A DNA stretch of 64,000 nucleotides from assembly GCF_900107845.1 (NCBI RefSeq), contig NZ_FNRM01000003.1, forward strand, positions 248,001-312,000, in the 5' to 3' direction. Made by a program: the position numbers and the translations under genes. The stretch's first letter is position 1, and each line of letters starts with the position of its first letter. The stretch is from Alkalimonas amylolytica (GTDB lineage Bacteria; Pseudomonadota; Gammaproteobacteria; Enterobacterales; Alteromonadaceae). This document shows, in pieces, positions 44,563 to 53,246 of the stretch. Under the pieces are notes generated by a model. The model worked only from the letters and a program-made list of their open reading frames with translations. It did no database searches and was not told the origin of the DNA.

Positions 44563-45120
44563 CTAACAAGTCATAAAAGGCAGCAAGCGCGCTATATTGC
44601 GCGCATCGTCAATACCGCGGTGATAAGAGCCATCAAACTGCAAGCCATGGTGCGCGAGGGCTGTCGGCAAAGCAGAGCGTCGATTAGATGCCCTGCCCTC
44701 GCGCCAGCGCTTTTTCAGGTTGATATGCTCTAACGCCATAAAAGACGGTGCCTGGCCATAACGCTGCTGCTCGGCCAGCAATTGATGCCGATCATAATCG
44801 CCCCAGGAACCCCAGGCGTTCAGAGAATAAGGCTGCAACCAGGCATCAATGGCAACAATCACCTCACTAAAAATCGGAGCACCATCTACATCCTGCTGGC
44901 GAATGCTGGTTAGCTCGGTGCAAAATGCGCTTAACACCGGCCGCATCAAAGGACACACCATAAAAGAACGGGCATCCAGCACGCTGCCATCGGTGGTTGC
45001 CACTACGCACCCAAACTCAATCACTTCCATATCATCCACGGTCTGCCGACGACTAAGCCCAGGTACATCCCCGTCCCAACAGGTGGCTTCCAGATCAACA
45101 ATGAACAGTTGGTTTGGCAT
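44563..45120 (-). CDS. DEDDh-family 3'-5' exonuclease (KapD/Eri1-like)
   Basis: A 185-residue nuclease. The ATG at 45120 has GGAAA upstream and opens MPNQLFIVDLEATCW; the frame to 45228 lacks support. The catalytic set is visible: Asp and Glu in IVDLEATCWD, Asp in GSWGDYDRHQL, and His-x4-Asp in HRGIDDARNIARL. Insertion of the Eri1-type CPLMRP...CTELTSI segment matches single-stranded RNA/DNA exonucleases of the KapD type. The cellular substrate is unknown. It lies downstream of tRNA-Arg on the same strand. Confidence 0.82.
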   Translation of the reverse strand: MPNQLFIVDLEATCWDGDVPGLSRRQTVDDMEVIEFGCVVATTDGSVLDARSFMVCPLMRPVLSAFCTELTSIRQQDVDGAPIFSEVIVAIDAWLQPYSLNAWGSWGDYDRHQLLAEQQRYGQAPSFMALEHINLKKRWREGRASNRRSALPTALAHHGLQFDGSYHRGIDDARNIARLLPFMTC

Positions 45121-45236
45121 GGTGGTTTCCGAATGATGCTTGCCATGAAACTTGCTTTCACAACGCAAGCTTACATGCTCTGATTTAAAACGATAAGATA
45201 AGTGTACCCCAAGGGGGAAGTGATACAATGAGGTCT

Positions 45237-45311
45237 TGGCTGCCCCAGCAGGAATCGAACCTGCAACTGCCCCTTAGGAGGGGGCCGTTATATCCATTTA
45301 ACTATAGGGCA
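45237..45311 (-). tRNA. tRNA-Arg (anticodon CCU)
   Basis: On the minus strand a cloverleaf folds: acceptor TGCCCTA with TGGGGCA, a D-arm with TTAAATGGATATAAC, an anticodon stem GCCCC/GGGGC around loop CTCCTAA (anticodon CCT), and a T-arm GCAGG-TTCGATT-CCTGC. Discriminator G and an encoded CCA follow. The body closely resembles E. coli tRNA-Arg(CCU), which reads AGG. Confidence 0.96.
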
Positions 45312-45321
45312 ATAGCGCTGA

Positions 45322-45349
45322 ATTCTATCAGAAAATTGCCGCCAACCAA
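45322..45349 (-). promoter_or_regulatory. Possible sigma-70 promoter of tRNA-Arg
   Basis: On the minus strand TTGGTT and TAGAAT are separated by 16 bp and place the start a few bases before the tRNA. The -35 is weak. Confidence 0.45.
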
Positions 45350-45479
45350 AAGCCTTGATTTGTAGGTGGATTTAATTAGGCAGTTTTGGCTGAACCCGCA
45401 GCAAAATCAGGTAAAATACCCAGGCTTTTATTGTTATAGATCGAGCCAAAACAGGTCTTCGTACGTAACCAAACACCTA

Positions 45480-45504
45480 ATAACCGAGTAAAATAGTCAG
45501 GAAT
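45480..45504 (+). promoter_or_regulatory. IscR type-1-like binding site 1 (upstream of suf)
   Basis: A 25-bp segment matching the published E. coli type-1 consensus (ATASYYGACTRWWWYAGTCRRSTAT) at about 22 of 25 positions. Its key half-sites are CCGAGT and AGTCAGG. It abuts a second, better site. Confidence 0.65.
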
Positions 45505-45505
45505 A

Positions 45506-45530
45506 ATAGTTGAGTATTTTAGTCAACTAT
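45506..45530 (+). promoter_or_regulatory. IscR type-1-like binding site 2 overlapping the suf promoter
   Basis: A 25-bp segment matching the type-1 IscR consensus at about 24 of 25 positions. It is embedded in a perfect inverted repeat with 11-bp arms (45503-45513 and 45523-45533). It covers the -35 and spacer of the suf promoter, a position suited to repression by [2Fe-2S]-IscR. Confidence 0.8.
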
Positions 45531-45538
45531 TATAGAAT
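45510..45538 (+). promoter_or_regulatory. Sigma-70 promoter of the suf operon
   Basis: TTGAGT (45510-45515) and TAGAAT (45533-45538) are separated by 17 bp. The leader to the sufB ATG is about 120 bases and can form small hairpins; no open reading frame in it is supported. Confidence 0.75.
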
Positions 45539-45666
45539 GGGCTTTAGACAAGTCCGTAATTTCCATCGCATCCACTCGCTGATAGAGCGATCAGCCGGTT
45601 ACGATACCCGGTTAGTATAAAAATTGCGATGTGACACAAACAACGACAGCAGCGAGAATCATAGCT

Positions 45667-47103
45667 ATGACCGAGCAGATCCAAGAAGCATTATCCCGAA
45701 AATACGAAGCCGGCTTTGTGTCTGACATTGAGTCAGAAACTTTCGCCGCAGGGCTTGATGAAGATGTGATCCGCCGTATTTCTGCCATGAAAAATGAGCC
45801 TGAATGGATGCTGGAGTGGCGGCTGCGCGCTTACCACAACTGGCTTAGTATGGAAGAGCCGGACTGGGCCCATGTGCGGTACCCTAAAATCGATTATCAG
45901 GCGATTTCCTATTACTCCTCGCCCAAAAGCATGAAAGATAAACCCAAATCTCTGGATGAGGTCGACCCGGAACTGTTAAGGGTGTACGAAAAGCTGGGCA
46001 TTCCTTTGTACGAACAGGAAATGTTGGCTGGCGTCGCGGTCGATGTAGTCTTCGACTCGGTGTCCGTGGTCACGACCTTTCGGGAGAAATTAAAAGAAGC
46101 CGGCGTTATCTTTTGCCCAATTTCAGAGGCGATTCAGGAATATCCTGAGTTGGTAAAAAAATACCTCGGTACTGTGGTCCCCCGCTCTGACAATTATTTT
46201 GCCGCCTTAAACAGCGCCGTCTTTACCGATGGCTCTTTTGTTTACATTCCAAAAGGTGTGCGCTGTCCGATGGAGCTATCCACCTACTTTCGTATCAACG
46301 AGCAAAACACCGGCCAGTTTGAACGTACCCTGATCATTGCCGATGAAGGCAGTTATGTCAGCTATCTGGAAGGCTGTACCGCGCCGCAGCGCGACGAAAA
46401 TCAGCTGCACGCTGCTGTGGTCGAATTGGTGGCGATGGATGATGCACAAATCAAGTACTCTACCGTGCAAAACTGGTACCCGGGCGATGAGAATGGCAAA
46501 GGGGGTATTTATAATTTTGTGACCAAGCGTGGCTTGTGCCATACCAATGCCAAAATATCCTGGACTCAGGTGGAAACCGGCTCTGCTGTCACCTGGAAAT
46601 ACCCAAGCTGCATTTTAAAAGGCGATAACAGCGTCGGTGAGTTTTATTCGGTGGCACTGACACGCGGCCACCAACAAGCCGATACCGGCACCAAGATGAT
46701 CCACCTGGGTAAAAATACCCGATCTACCATCATTTCCAAAGGCATCAGTGCCGGACAAAGCAATAACAGCTACCGTGGTCTGGTGCACATGGGACCTAAA
46801 GCGGATGGTGCCCGTAACTTTACCGAGTGCGACTCCCTGCTCATTGGTGATCGCTGCGGTGCTCATACCTTTCCGTACATTGAAAGTCGTAACCCCACCG
46901 CCAAAGTAGAGCATGAAGCCACCACCTCGAAAGTGAGCGACGATCAGTTGTTTTTATGCAAACAACGCGGCCTGGATGCCGAAAAGGCCGTCTCGATGAT
47001 CGTGAACGGTTTCTGCAAAGAAGTATTCAAAGAATTGCCCATGGAGTTTGCCGTAGAGGCAGGCAAATTACTCGAAATCAGTCTCGAAGGCTCAGTAGGA
47101 TAA
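45667..47103 (+). CDS. sufB: Fe-S cluster assembly scaffold protein SufB
   Basis: A 478-residue subunit of the SufBC2D scaffold on which iron-sulfur clusters are built. The ATG at 45667 gives [17 protein letters not shown]; an upstream GTG at 45631 is possible, and neither has a strong [60 protein letters not shown] and the C-terminal [19 protein letters not shown] with conserved cysteines define SufB. First gene of sufBCDS-sufA-sufT-sufE, behind two IscR-like sites. Confidence 0.96.
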   Translation: MTEQIQEALSRKYEAGFVSDIESETFAAGLDEDVIRRISAMKNEPEWMLEWRLRAYHNWLSMEEPDWAHVRYPKIDYQAISYYSSPKSMKDKPKSLDEVDPELLRVYEKLGIPLYEQEMLAGVAVDVVFDSVSVVTTFREKLKEAGVIFCPISEAIQEYPELVKKYLGTVVPRSDNYFAALNSAVFTDGSFVYIPKGVRCPMELSTYFRINEQNTGQFERTLIIADEGSYVSYLEGCTAPQRDENQLHAAVVELVAMDDAQIKYSTVQNWYPGDENGKGGIYNFVTKRGLCHTNAKISWTQVETGSAVTWKYPSCILKGDNSVGEFYSVALTRGHQQADTGTKMIHLGKNTRSTIISKGISAGQSNNSYRGLVHMGPKADGARNFTECDSLLIGDRCGAHTFPYIESRNPTAKVEHEATTSKVSDDQLFLCKQRGLDAEKAVSMIVNGFCKEVFKELPMEFAVEAGKLLEISLEGSVG

Positions 47104-47110
47104 TTACCAG

Positions 47111-47875
47111 ATGCTAACCATTAAAAACCTGCATGCTCGTGTTGAGCAAAAAAACATTTTGAATAACCTGAACCTGACTATCAAACCAGGTGAGGTGCAC
47201 GCCATCATGGGGCCAAATGGCGCTGGTAAAAGCACCCTGGGTTATGTCCTGTCTGGCCGGGAAGGTTATGAAGTACTGGACGGCCAGGTTGATTTTCAGG
47301 GGCAGGATTTACTGGAGATGGAAACCGAAGATCGGGCCAGAAATGGTCTGTTTCTGGCATTCCAATACCCGGTTGAGATCCCTGGTGTCAGTAATATGGA
47401 ATTTATGAAAGAGTCGGTGAATGCCATGCGTCAGCACCGTGGCGAAGAGCCTCTGACCGCAGCGGAGTTTCTGAAAAAAGCCAAAGAAGCCTGCAAGCAA
47501 GTGCAGTTGCCACTGGATTTCTTAAAGCGTGGCGTGAATGAAGGCTTTTCTGGTGGCGAGAAAAAGCGCAATGAAATCATGCAAATGATTTTACTTGAGC
47601 CAACGTTGTGTATCCTGGATGAGTCGGACTCTGGCCTCGATGTGGATGCCTTGCAAGTGGTAGCCAATGGGGTGAACAGTCAGCGCGATGGCAAACGCAG
47701 TTTTATCGTCATCACGCATTACCAACGCTTGCTCGATTACATTGAGCCAGACTTTGTCCATATCCTGGCCAATGGCAAAGTAGTGAAAAGCGGCGATGCC
47801 AGCCTGGCCAAGCAAATTGAGCAACAAGGCTATGCCTTTTTGGGGCTGGATACCAGTGAGGAGGCAAGTGCATGA
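47111..47875 (+). CDS. sufC: Fe-S assembly ATPase SufC
   Basis: A 254-residue ABC-type ATPase that drives SufBC2D. Walker A GPNGAGKST, the family-specific FSGGEKKRNEIMQM signature and Walker B LCILDESDSGLDVDAL are intact, with the late VITHYQRLLDYI switch. It has no membrane partner, as expected. It starts 7 bp after sufB and overlaps sufD (ATGA). Confidence 0.97.
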   Translation: MLTIKNLHARVEQKNILNNLNLTIKPGEVHAIMGPNGAGKSTLGYVLSGREGYEVLDGQVDFQGQDLLEMETEDRARNGLFLAFQYPVEIPGVSNMEFMKESVNAMRQHRGEEPLTAAEFLKKAKEACKQVQLPLDFLKRGVNEGFSGGEKKRNEIMQMILLEPTLCILDESDSGLDVDALQVVANGVNSQRDGKRSFIVITHYQRLLDYIEPDFVHILANGKVVKSGDASLAKQIEQQGYAFLGLDTSEEASA

Positions 47876-49131
47876 ATGCATGGCTGCAGCAGGCAATAGA
47901 GCGTGGCCAGGGCATTGATGACTGGCTAAGCCCGGCACGTGCGCGCGCGCTTGAGGCGTTAAGCAACACAAGCTGGCCAACCCGACGGACCGAAAGCTGG
48001 AAGTACACTTCGTTAACGGCGTTGGAACAGCTTGATTTAACTGCCGAATCGGCAAAGCAACAGTCCACTGTCGAGCCAATTCCTGGTGTGGACTGTCTGG
48101 ATTTGGTGTTTAAAAATGGCGTGTTGCAAACTAACCTGGCGCAAATGAACTTGCCGGCAGGGCTGCAAATTACCAGTGTGCAAACGACATCGGCTGTGCA
48201 ACAGGTGATAGCCACCACCCTTTTCTCTCAGATCAAACCCAAACATCACTTGTTTGGCCTGGTGAACGATGCACTGGCTGGCGACGTCTTGTTTATTGAT
48301 ATCGAGCAAAACAGCCACATCGGGCAACCTATTCGAATCATCAGCCTAAGCACTGGCGGCCATGAGTCGCATCACCGGGTGCTGGTTCGGCTTGGCAACC
48401 AGGCAAAAGCGACCCTGATTGAGCAGGCCCTGGGCCAGCAAAACAGTCTGAGTACAGGTTTCACCGAGTGTGACTTAGGTGAACAGGCAGAGCTGGAGCA
48501 TTACCGGCTTGCGATGCATACAGGCGAGGCCATTTACTTCGGTGGCTGCCACTTCTGCCTGCATCATCATGCCAACCTTAACAGCACCCTGATTGGCTAT
48601 GGCAGCCAGTTATCGCGCACCGATATTGATATTATTCATAATGGTGAACATGCCAAAGCAAAGCTTAATGCGATTTACTTGCTAGGCGAGTCCGAGCATT
48701 TTGATCTGCACAGCACCATTGAGCATGCCAAACCCAACGGCACTACCGAAGAAAATGTACGCGGTATTGTTGGTGATAAAGCCAACGCTGTGTTCAATGG
48801 TCGAATTCATATTCATCGTGATGCCCAGAAAACCCTGGCTGAACTGAATAACCGCAATTTATTATTGTCGCGCCGCGGCCAGATCAATACCAAACCTGAG
48901 CTGGAAATCTATGCCGATGATGTGCAGTGTGCCCATGGCGCCACGGTTGCAGAGATTGAAGAGGAAGCGCTTTATTATCTGATGTCTCGTGGTATCTCGC
49001 GCTCTAAGGCATTGGTGATGCTAAACTATGGCTTTATTCAGGAACTGATCAACCAAATGCCAAACCAGCAGCTGGCACAGTGGCTGGAGCCTCAGCTAAG
49101 AGCCCGCTTTAAGGAGATGGAAGTTCGATGA
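47872..49131 (+). CDS. sufD: Fe-S cluster assembly protein SufD
   Basis: A 419-residue SufB paralogue and scaffold partner. RRTESWKYTSL, the conserved NAVFNGRIHIHRDAQKTLAELNNRNLLLS and EIYADDVQCAHGATVAEIEEEALYYLMSRGIS are characteristic. The start overlaps sufC (ATGA) and the stop overlaps sufS (ATGA). Confidence 0.96.
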   Translation: MNAWLQQAIERGQGIDDWLSPARARALEALSNTSWPTRRTESWKYTSLTALEQLDLTAESAKQQSTVEPIPGVDCLDLVFKNGVLQTNLAQMNLPAGLQITSVQTTSAVQQVIATTLFSQIKPKHHLFGLVNDALAGDVLFIDIEQNSHIGQPIRIISLSTGGHESHHRVLVRLGNQAKATLIEQALGQQNSLSTGFTECDLGEQAELEHYRLAMHTGEAIYFGGCHFCLHHHANLNSTLIGYGSQLSRTDIDIIHNGEHAKAKLNAIYLLGESEHFDLHSTIEHAKPNGTTEENVRGIVGDKANAVFNGRIHIHRDAQKTLAELNNRNLLLSRRGQINTKPELEIYADDVQCAHGATVAEIEEEALYYLMSRGISRSKALVMLNYGFIQELINQMPNQQLAQWLEPQLRARFKEMEVR

Positions 49132-50360
49132 CTGCAGCTATCAGCCATTTCGACATCGACGCAATCCGGGCTCAATTCCCAATTTTGCAGCAACAGATTG
49201 AAGGCAACCCACTGGTCTATCTGGATAATGCAGCAACGACACAAAAGCCGAAGGCGGTGATTCAGGCCATTACCGATTACTACACCCAATGCAATGCCAA
49301 TGTGCATCGCGGCGCCCACCATCTGGCTGATGAAGCGACCCGGCGCTTTGAGCAAGCGCGCGATACGGTGGCCGCTTTTATTGGGGCCCGGGATCGCAGC
49401 GAAGTGATTTGGACCAGCGGCACCACGGAAGCCATCAATATCGTGGCCAATGGCATCGGGCAACGCCTGCAGCCAGGTGATGAAGTGCTGGTAACCGAGA
49501 TGGAGCATCATGCCAATTTAGTCACCTGGCAACAAGCGTGTAAGCGCAGCGGGGCCAGCTTAAAAGTGGCACCTATCCACGACAATGGTGCTCTAAATAC
49601 CACAGCTTTTACCCGTTTGCTTACCGATAAGACCAAACTGGTCGCACTGCCCCATGTCTCCAATGCGCTTGGTACCGTCAACCCGATCAAAACATTAACA
49701 GCAGAAGCGCACGCTATAGGAGCCTTGGTATTCATTGATGGGGCTCAGGGCATTGCGCACGGCGGTGTGGATGTCAGCGATATCGGCTGCGACTTTTATG
49801 CCTTTTCAGGCCATAAACTCTTTGGCCCCACCGGAGTCGGTGTGCTCTGGGGTAAAAAAGCGGTACTGCAGGACTGGCCAGTCTGGCAAACCGGCGGAGA
49901 AATGATTGCTCAGGTGACCTATCAGTCGTCTACCTGGGGTGAGTTGCCAAACCGCCTGGAAGCAGGTACCCCCAATATTGCCGGCGTCATTGGCCTTGCT
50001 GCCGCCATTGATTGGTTTAACCGGCTTGATCTCACGGCTGTCCAGACGCATGAACGCAGATTGCTCGACTACGCCACCGAACAAGCACATGGCTTTGACG
50101 GTTTGCAAATTGTGGGAACGGCAGCGGATAAAATCGGCGTATTCAGTTTTTTACTGGAAGGAAGCCACCCGGCTGATGTCGGTTTTCTATTGGATAAGCA
50201 AGGCATTGCCATTCGAACCGGTTCGCACTGCGCCCAACCGCTGATGCAGCGTCTTGGCGTTCCCGGCACAGCCAGAGCCTCTTTTTCGGTGTACAACACA
50301 CTGCAAGAAGTGGATGCATTATTTATTGCGTTGAAAAAAGCCCGGCAGATGCTAGCCTAA
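49128..50360 (+). CDS. sufS: Cysteine desulfurase SufS
   Basis: A 410-residue PLP enzyme that takes sulfur from cysteine for cluster assembly. YLDNAATTQKPKAV and NVHRGAHHLADEAT lie at the N-terminus. The PLP lysine lies in YAFSGHKLFGPTG, and the persulfide cysteine in IRTGSHCAQPLM followed by GTARASFSVYNT. It works with SufE, encoded three genes downstream. Confidence 0.96.
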   Translation: MTAAISHFDIDAIRAQFPILQQQIEGNPLVYLDNAATTQKPKAVIQAITDYYTQCNANVHRGAHHLADEATRRFEQARDTVAAFIGARDRSEVIWTSGTTEAINIVANGIGQRLQPGDEVLVTEMEHHANLVTWQQACKRSGASLKVAPIHDNGALNTTAFTRLLTDKTKLVALPHVSNALGTVNPIKTLTAEAHAIGALVFIDGAQGIAHGGVDVSDIGCDFYAFSGHKLFGPTGVGVLWGKKAVLQDWPVWQTGGEMIAQVTYQSSTWGELPNRLEAGTPNIAGVIGLAAAIDWFNRLDLTAVQTHERRLLDYATEQAHGFDGLQIVGTAADKIGVFSFLLEGSHPADVGFLLDKQGIAIRTGSHCAQPLMQRLGVPGTARASFSVYNTLQEVDALFIALKKARQMLA

Positions 50361-50369
50361 GGATAAACC

Positions 50370-50738
50370 ATGCACGTAGAAACCTTTACACCAACCCAGA
50401 CAACAGATGGCGATGCCGTTCGCCTGACCGACGCCGCTATCCGGCACTTCGAAAGCAAACTGATCAGTACGCCAGGCCATGTGGTTCGGTTATCCACCAA
50501 AACCAGTGGCTGTACTGGCTATGCTTATGTGCTCGACATCGTTGCTGAAGCAAAAACCGGCGATACAGCCATTCAGGCCAGTGATCGCCTGACTTTCTGC
50601 ATTGCACCCGATGCATTGAACCTGGTTCGGAACACGGAAATCGACTACGTGAAAGAAGGTTTAAATGGTGTGTTGAAATTCAACAACCCGAATGTGGTCG
50701 CAGAGTGTGGGTGCGGCGAAAGCTTTAATGTGAGCTAA
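50370..50738 (+). CDS. sufA: A-type Fe-S carrier SufA/IscA-like (HesB family)
   Basis: A 122-residue A-type carrier that passes clusters to target proteins. The three ligand cysteines are present: one in KTSGCTGYAYVL and two in the C-terminal CGCGESF. It begins 9 bp after sufS and is followed by sufT. Naming as SufA rather than ErpA or IscA rests on the operon. Confidence 0.92.
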   Translation: MHVETFTPTQTTDGDAVRLTDAAIRHFESKLISTPGHVVRLSTKTSGCTGYAYVLDIVAEAKTGDTAIQASDRLTFCIAPDALNLVRNTEIDYVKEGLNGVLKFNNPNVVAECGCGESFNVS

Positions 50739-50782
50739 GCAGTGTATCCACACTGCGTGCTGTTTGCTCTGAAGGTGAATGA

Positions 50783-51316
50783 ATGCAACAAAAAATAGTC
50801 TCCACCGAGCGCGAATGTCTGGTGCGGCGCGTGCCGAATGGTGATAAACAGCTTATCCCTGCCGGTGAGTTTGTTACCATCACTCAGGACCTGGGGGGTA
50901 ACTTTACCATTACCTGGCGTGGCAACATGTACCGGGTGGATGGTACCGATGCCGATGCCATCGGCCGCAAACCATTGAAGCTGGAGTTTACCACCCCAGA
51001 GCATTCTGGCATTGAAGAGCATCAGGTCTATCAGGCACTGGAAACCGTGTACGATCCGGAAATTCCGATCAACCTGTTGTCGCTGGGGTTAATCTACAAG
51101 GTGAAAGTAGAACAAGCAACGCATACAGTGCATATTGATATGACCCTGACCGCTCCTGCCTGTGGCATGGGCCCAGTGCTGGTCGGCGATGTGGAACACC
51201 GGGTCGGCATGGTGCCAAACGTAAAAAAGGTGCAGGTGAACCTGGTGTTTGATCCGCCCTGGTCACGCGAGATGATGAGCGAAGAAGCACAACTTGAAGC
51301 TGGATTATTTTTTTAG
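50783..51316 (+). CDS. sufT: Fe-S maturation protein SufT (DUF59/MIP18 family)
   Basis: A 177-residue protein. The C-terminal domain (about residues 80-170) is the DUF59/MIP18 fold, with YDPEIPINLLSLGLIYKV, TLTAPACGMGPVLVGDVE and VNLVFDPPWSREMMSEEAQLE. It carries an N-terminal extension typical of SufT. The family assists maturation of Fe-S proteins under high demand. It overlaps the frame preceding sufE; the sufE ATG is 56 bp downstream of its stop. Confidence 0.9.
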   Translation: MQQKIVSTERECLVRRVPNGDKQLIPAGEFVTITQDLGGNFTITWRGNMYRVDGTDADAIGRKPLKLEFTTPEHSGIEEHQVYQALETVYDPEIPINLLSLGLIYKVKVEQATHTVHIDMTLTAPACGMGPVLVGDVEHRVGMVPNVKKVQVNLVFDPPWSREMMSEEAQLEAGLFF

Positions 51317-51371
51317 TGCACCAGAAGCTTCAACCGACATCCGGCAATACAAAGCAAATAAAGAGTCCGTT

Positions 51372-51785
51372 ATGAATTTACCAGGCTATGAAGACATCAT
51401 TGAAGATTTAGCATTTTTTGATGACTGGGAGCAGCGCTATCAGTACATCATCGATTTGGGCAAAAGTATCCCAAAGCTGGCAGCCGAGCAAAAAACAGAT
51501 GAACTCTTGGTGCCCGGCTGCCAAAGCAAGGTCTGGTTACTGAGTCATACGAAGGATGGCGTGCTGCAGTTTCAGGCCGATAGCGATGCAGTCATTGTGA
51601 GCGGACTGCTGGCCATTGTGCTGGCCGCTTACCACAACCAAACACCGGCAAAGATCCTGGCCTTTGATATTGATGGCTATTTCCAGACGCTGGATTTAGA
51701 GCGTCATATTAGCCCAACCCGCGGCAATGGTCTGCGCGCTATAGTGGCAAAAATACAAGGCCTGGCTAAACAGGCACAATCTTGA
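51372..51785 (+). CDS. sufE: Cysteine desulfuration protein SufE
   Basis: A 137-residue sulfur acceptor that takes persulfide sulfur from SufS. The ATG at 51372 has AAAGAG upstream; an upstream TTG frame to 51294 lies inside sufT and is unlikely. The active Cys lies in LLVPGCQSKVWL, and GLLAIVLAAYHNQTP and the C-terminal HISPTRGNGLRAIV follow. It ends the suf operon. No clear terminator is seen between it and the convergent flgO-like gene. Confidence 0.94.
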   Translation: MNLPGYEDIIEDLAFFDDWEQRYQYIIDLGKSIPKLAAEQKTDELLVPGCQSKVWLLSHTKDGVLQFQADSDAVIVSGLLAIVLAAYHNQTPAKILAFDIDGYFQTLDLERHISPTRGNGLRAIVAKIQGLAKQAQS

Positions 51786-51846
51786 CGCTAAAACGCACTT
51801 CATAATGAACCGTGGCAAGTCACTGCGGTACTAAAAGCAAGTAAGG

Positions 51847-52482
51847 CTAGGGGCGGATTTGGTTCAACACCAAGTGCGGGATAAACGCACTGGCACTGCT
51901 GCTGATAGTCTGTGCGTCGAGCTGCACCACTCGTGCCTGTACTTCCATGCCACGCTCAGTACTAATCAGAGTACCGGTAAGAATTGCATCCATCTGAAGC
52001 TGTCTGGCCAGCAAACGGGTATCACGTGATAAGGCTAAATCACCCTGAGGCCCAACCCATAACTGGCTAGTAAGCTTGTGCTCTACCACCGCAATACCAT
52101 GCTGCGGCAAGGCAGTGCGCAATAGCTCGGCCAGTTGATTCCCAAGTGGTGTAGTTTGGCTCAGGCTTTCATCCAGTTCTACAAAGCTGCTGATGGCAAT
52201 GCGCTGGCCTTGAATGGCGTCACTTTGAGCCAACTGATAAGCCAGTTGGTCTACATAGTGCTGTAACCGCTTCTGACTCTGGGGTAAATGAGGTAACCAT
52301 ACCTCGGACGTACCCGGCCTGGAAACCCCAGGCTGACGGTACCAGGTGGTCGGTTCCGGTAATTTGGCCGGATCATGCTCCATATTTTGGCAGTGATCCG
52401 CTCTACAAAACGGTAACTGGCCACAACCTGCAAGCAATAAAGGAGCCAGCAGTAAGGAAGCAAGCAGCCTCAAACCACGCAT
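51847..52482 (-). CDS. FlgO-domain lipoprotein (paralogue 1)
   Basis: A 211-residue lipoprotein with the lipobox LLLAGCGQ near residue 19. From about residue 75 it carries a FlgO-type domain: YVDQLAYQLAQ, then IAISSFVELDESLSQTTPLGNQLAELL, then LALSRDTRLLARQLQMDAILTGTL and VQARVVQLDAQTI. FlgO is an outer-membrane component of the flagellar H-ring in Vibrio. Its start shares one base with the stop of paralogue 2 (TAATG), so the two are coupled. The N-terminal part is rich in Pro and Cys. It may work with FlgP and FlgT, encoded 20 kb away. Confidence 0.8.
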   Translation of the reverse strand: MRGLRLLASLLLAPLLLAGCGQLPFCRADHCQNMEHDPAKLPEPTTWYRQPGVSRPGTSEVWLPHLPQSQKRLQHYVDQLAYQLAQSDAIQGQRIAISSFVELDESLSQTTPLGNQLAELLRTALPQHGIAVVEHKLTSQLWVGPQGDLALSRDTRLLARQLQMDAILTGTLISTERGMEVQARVVQLDAQTISSSASAFIPHLVLNQIRP

Positions 52483-53228
52483 TAGTCAGCACCCTGTTTT
52501 AATAGCACCCGATGAAGCCGCTCTGATGGCTGCAAACCGGCAATCACTGGCTGCGGGATAAAGCCTTGCGCCACGGCCAGTACCCGTTTAGAGTCGATAC
52601 CTACCAGACGGGCATTGACCATAACACCGGATTGGTGCCGTACCAGGGTACCACCAAGGACATACTCGATCGGTTGTTCTTCACGCAGCTCCAGAAAATC
52701 CCGGCTAAACACAAAGTCGCCTTGCGGTGTGACCCGGATAAAATCAGTGGTTTTAAAGTCGATTTGGTGCAAACCAAACTGATGCACTTCATGCATAAAG
52801 CTTTCGGCCAGCTGATTACCAAGCAAGTCACTTTCATCGTATGGGCCATCAAGATAGACAAAACTGGTCACTGCAAAGACAGAATCCGCAATTTTTGGAT
52901 CCATCACGGCCATTAAATCGTGCATCATGCCCTGCACATAGTGATTCAGCGACATATGCTGCCCACCCTGATACCGCTGCTGCAAGCGTGCTTCAGCACG
53001 CCGGTTGCTGCTGTAGCTGGCTTGTTGGGCAGTCAGGCTCTGATAGTACCTGGCATCTGGCTCCGCCGAAGCAGGAACCGGAGCCGCTCTTAGGGTACGC
53101 TCGCGGTAGTCCTGCCACTTTTGCTGCGATGCACAGCCATTTAGCAGCAATACGGCGACGAGCCCAATAAACCCTTGCAGTCTTATACTGCTATACCTGT
53201 TACTGCTTCGCCTGATACTGCTTTGCAT
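52482..53228 (-). CDS. FlgO-domain lipoprotein (paralogue 2)
   Basis: A 248-residue lipoprotein with lipobox LLLNGCAS near residue 32. The FlgO-type domain begins near residue 90: LNHYVQGMMHDLMAVMDPKI, VFAVTSFVYLDGPYDESDLLGNQLAESF, FVFSRDFLELREEQPIEYVLGGTL and NARLVGIDSKRVLAVAQGFIP. It lies between paralogues 1 and 3, 18 bp after paralogue 3. The DLLGNQLAE, SRD and V-GTL signatures are shared with the other two, which supports duplication. Confidence 0.8.
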   Translation of the reverse strand: MQSSIRRSSNRYSSIRLQGFIGLVAVLLLNGCASQQKWQDYRERTLRAAPVPASAEPDARYYQSLTAQQASYSSNRRAEARLQQRYQGGQHMSLNHYVQGMMHDLMAVMDPKIADSVFAVTSFVYLDGPYDESDLLGNQLAESFMHEVHQFGLHQIDFKTTDFIRVTPQGDFVFSRDFLELREEQPIEYVLGGTLVRHQSGVMVNARLVGIDSKRVLAVAQGFIPQPVIAGLQPSERLHRVLLKQGAD

Positions 53229-53246
53229 AGTGCCCCCGCTTTCGAG

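Noticed and set aside
45537-45620. Small open frame of 27 codons in the suf leader
   Set aside because: Its ATG lies within the -10 element of the suf promoter, so it would not be transcribed from that promoter, and it has no RBS.
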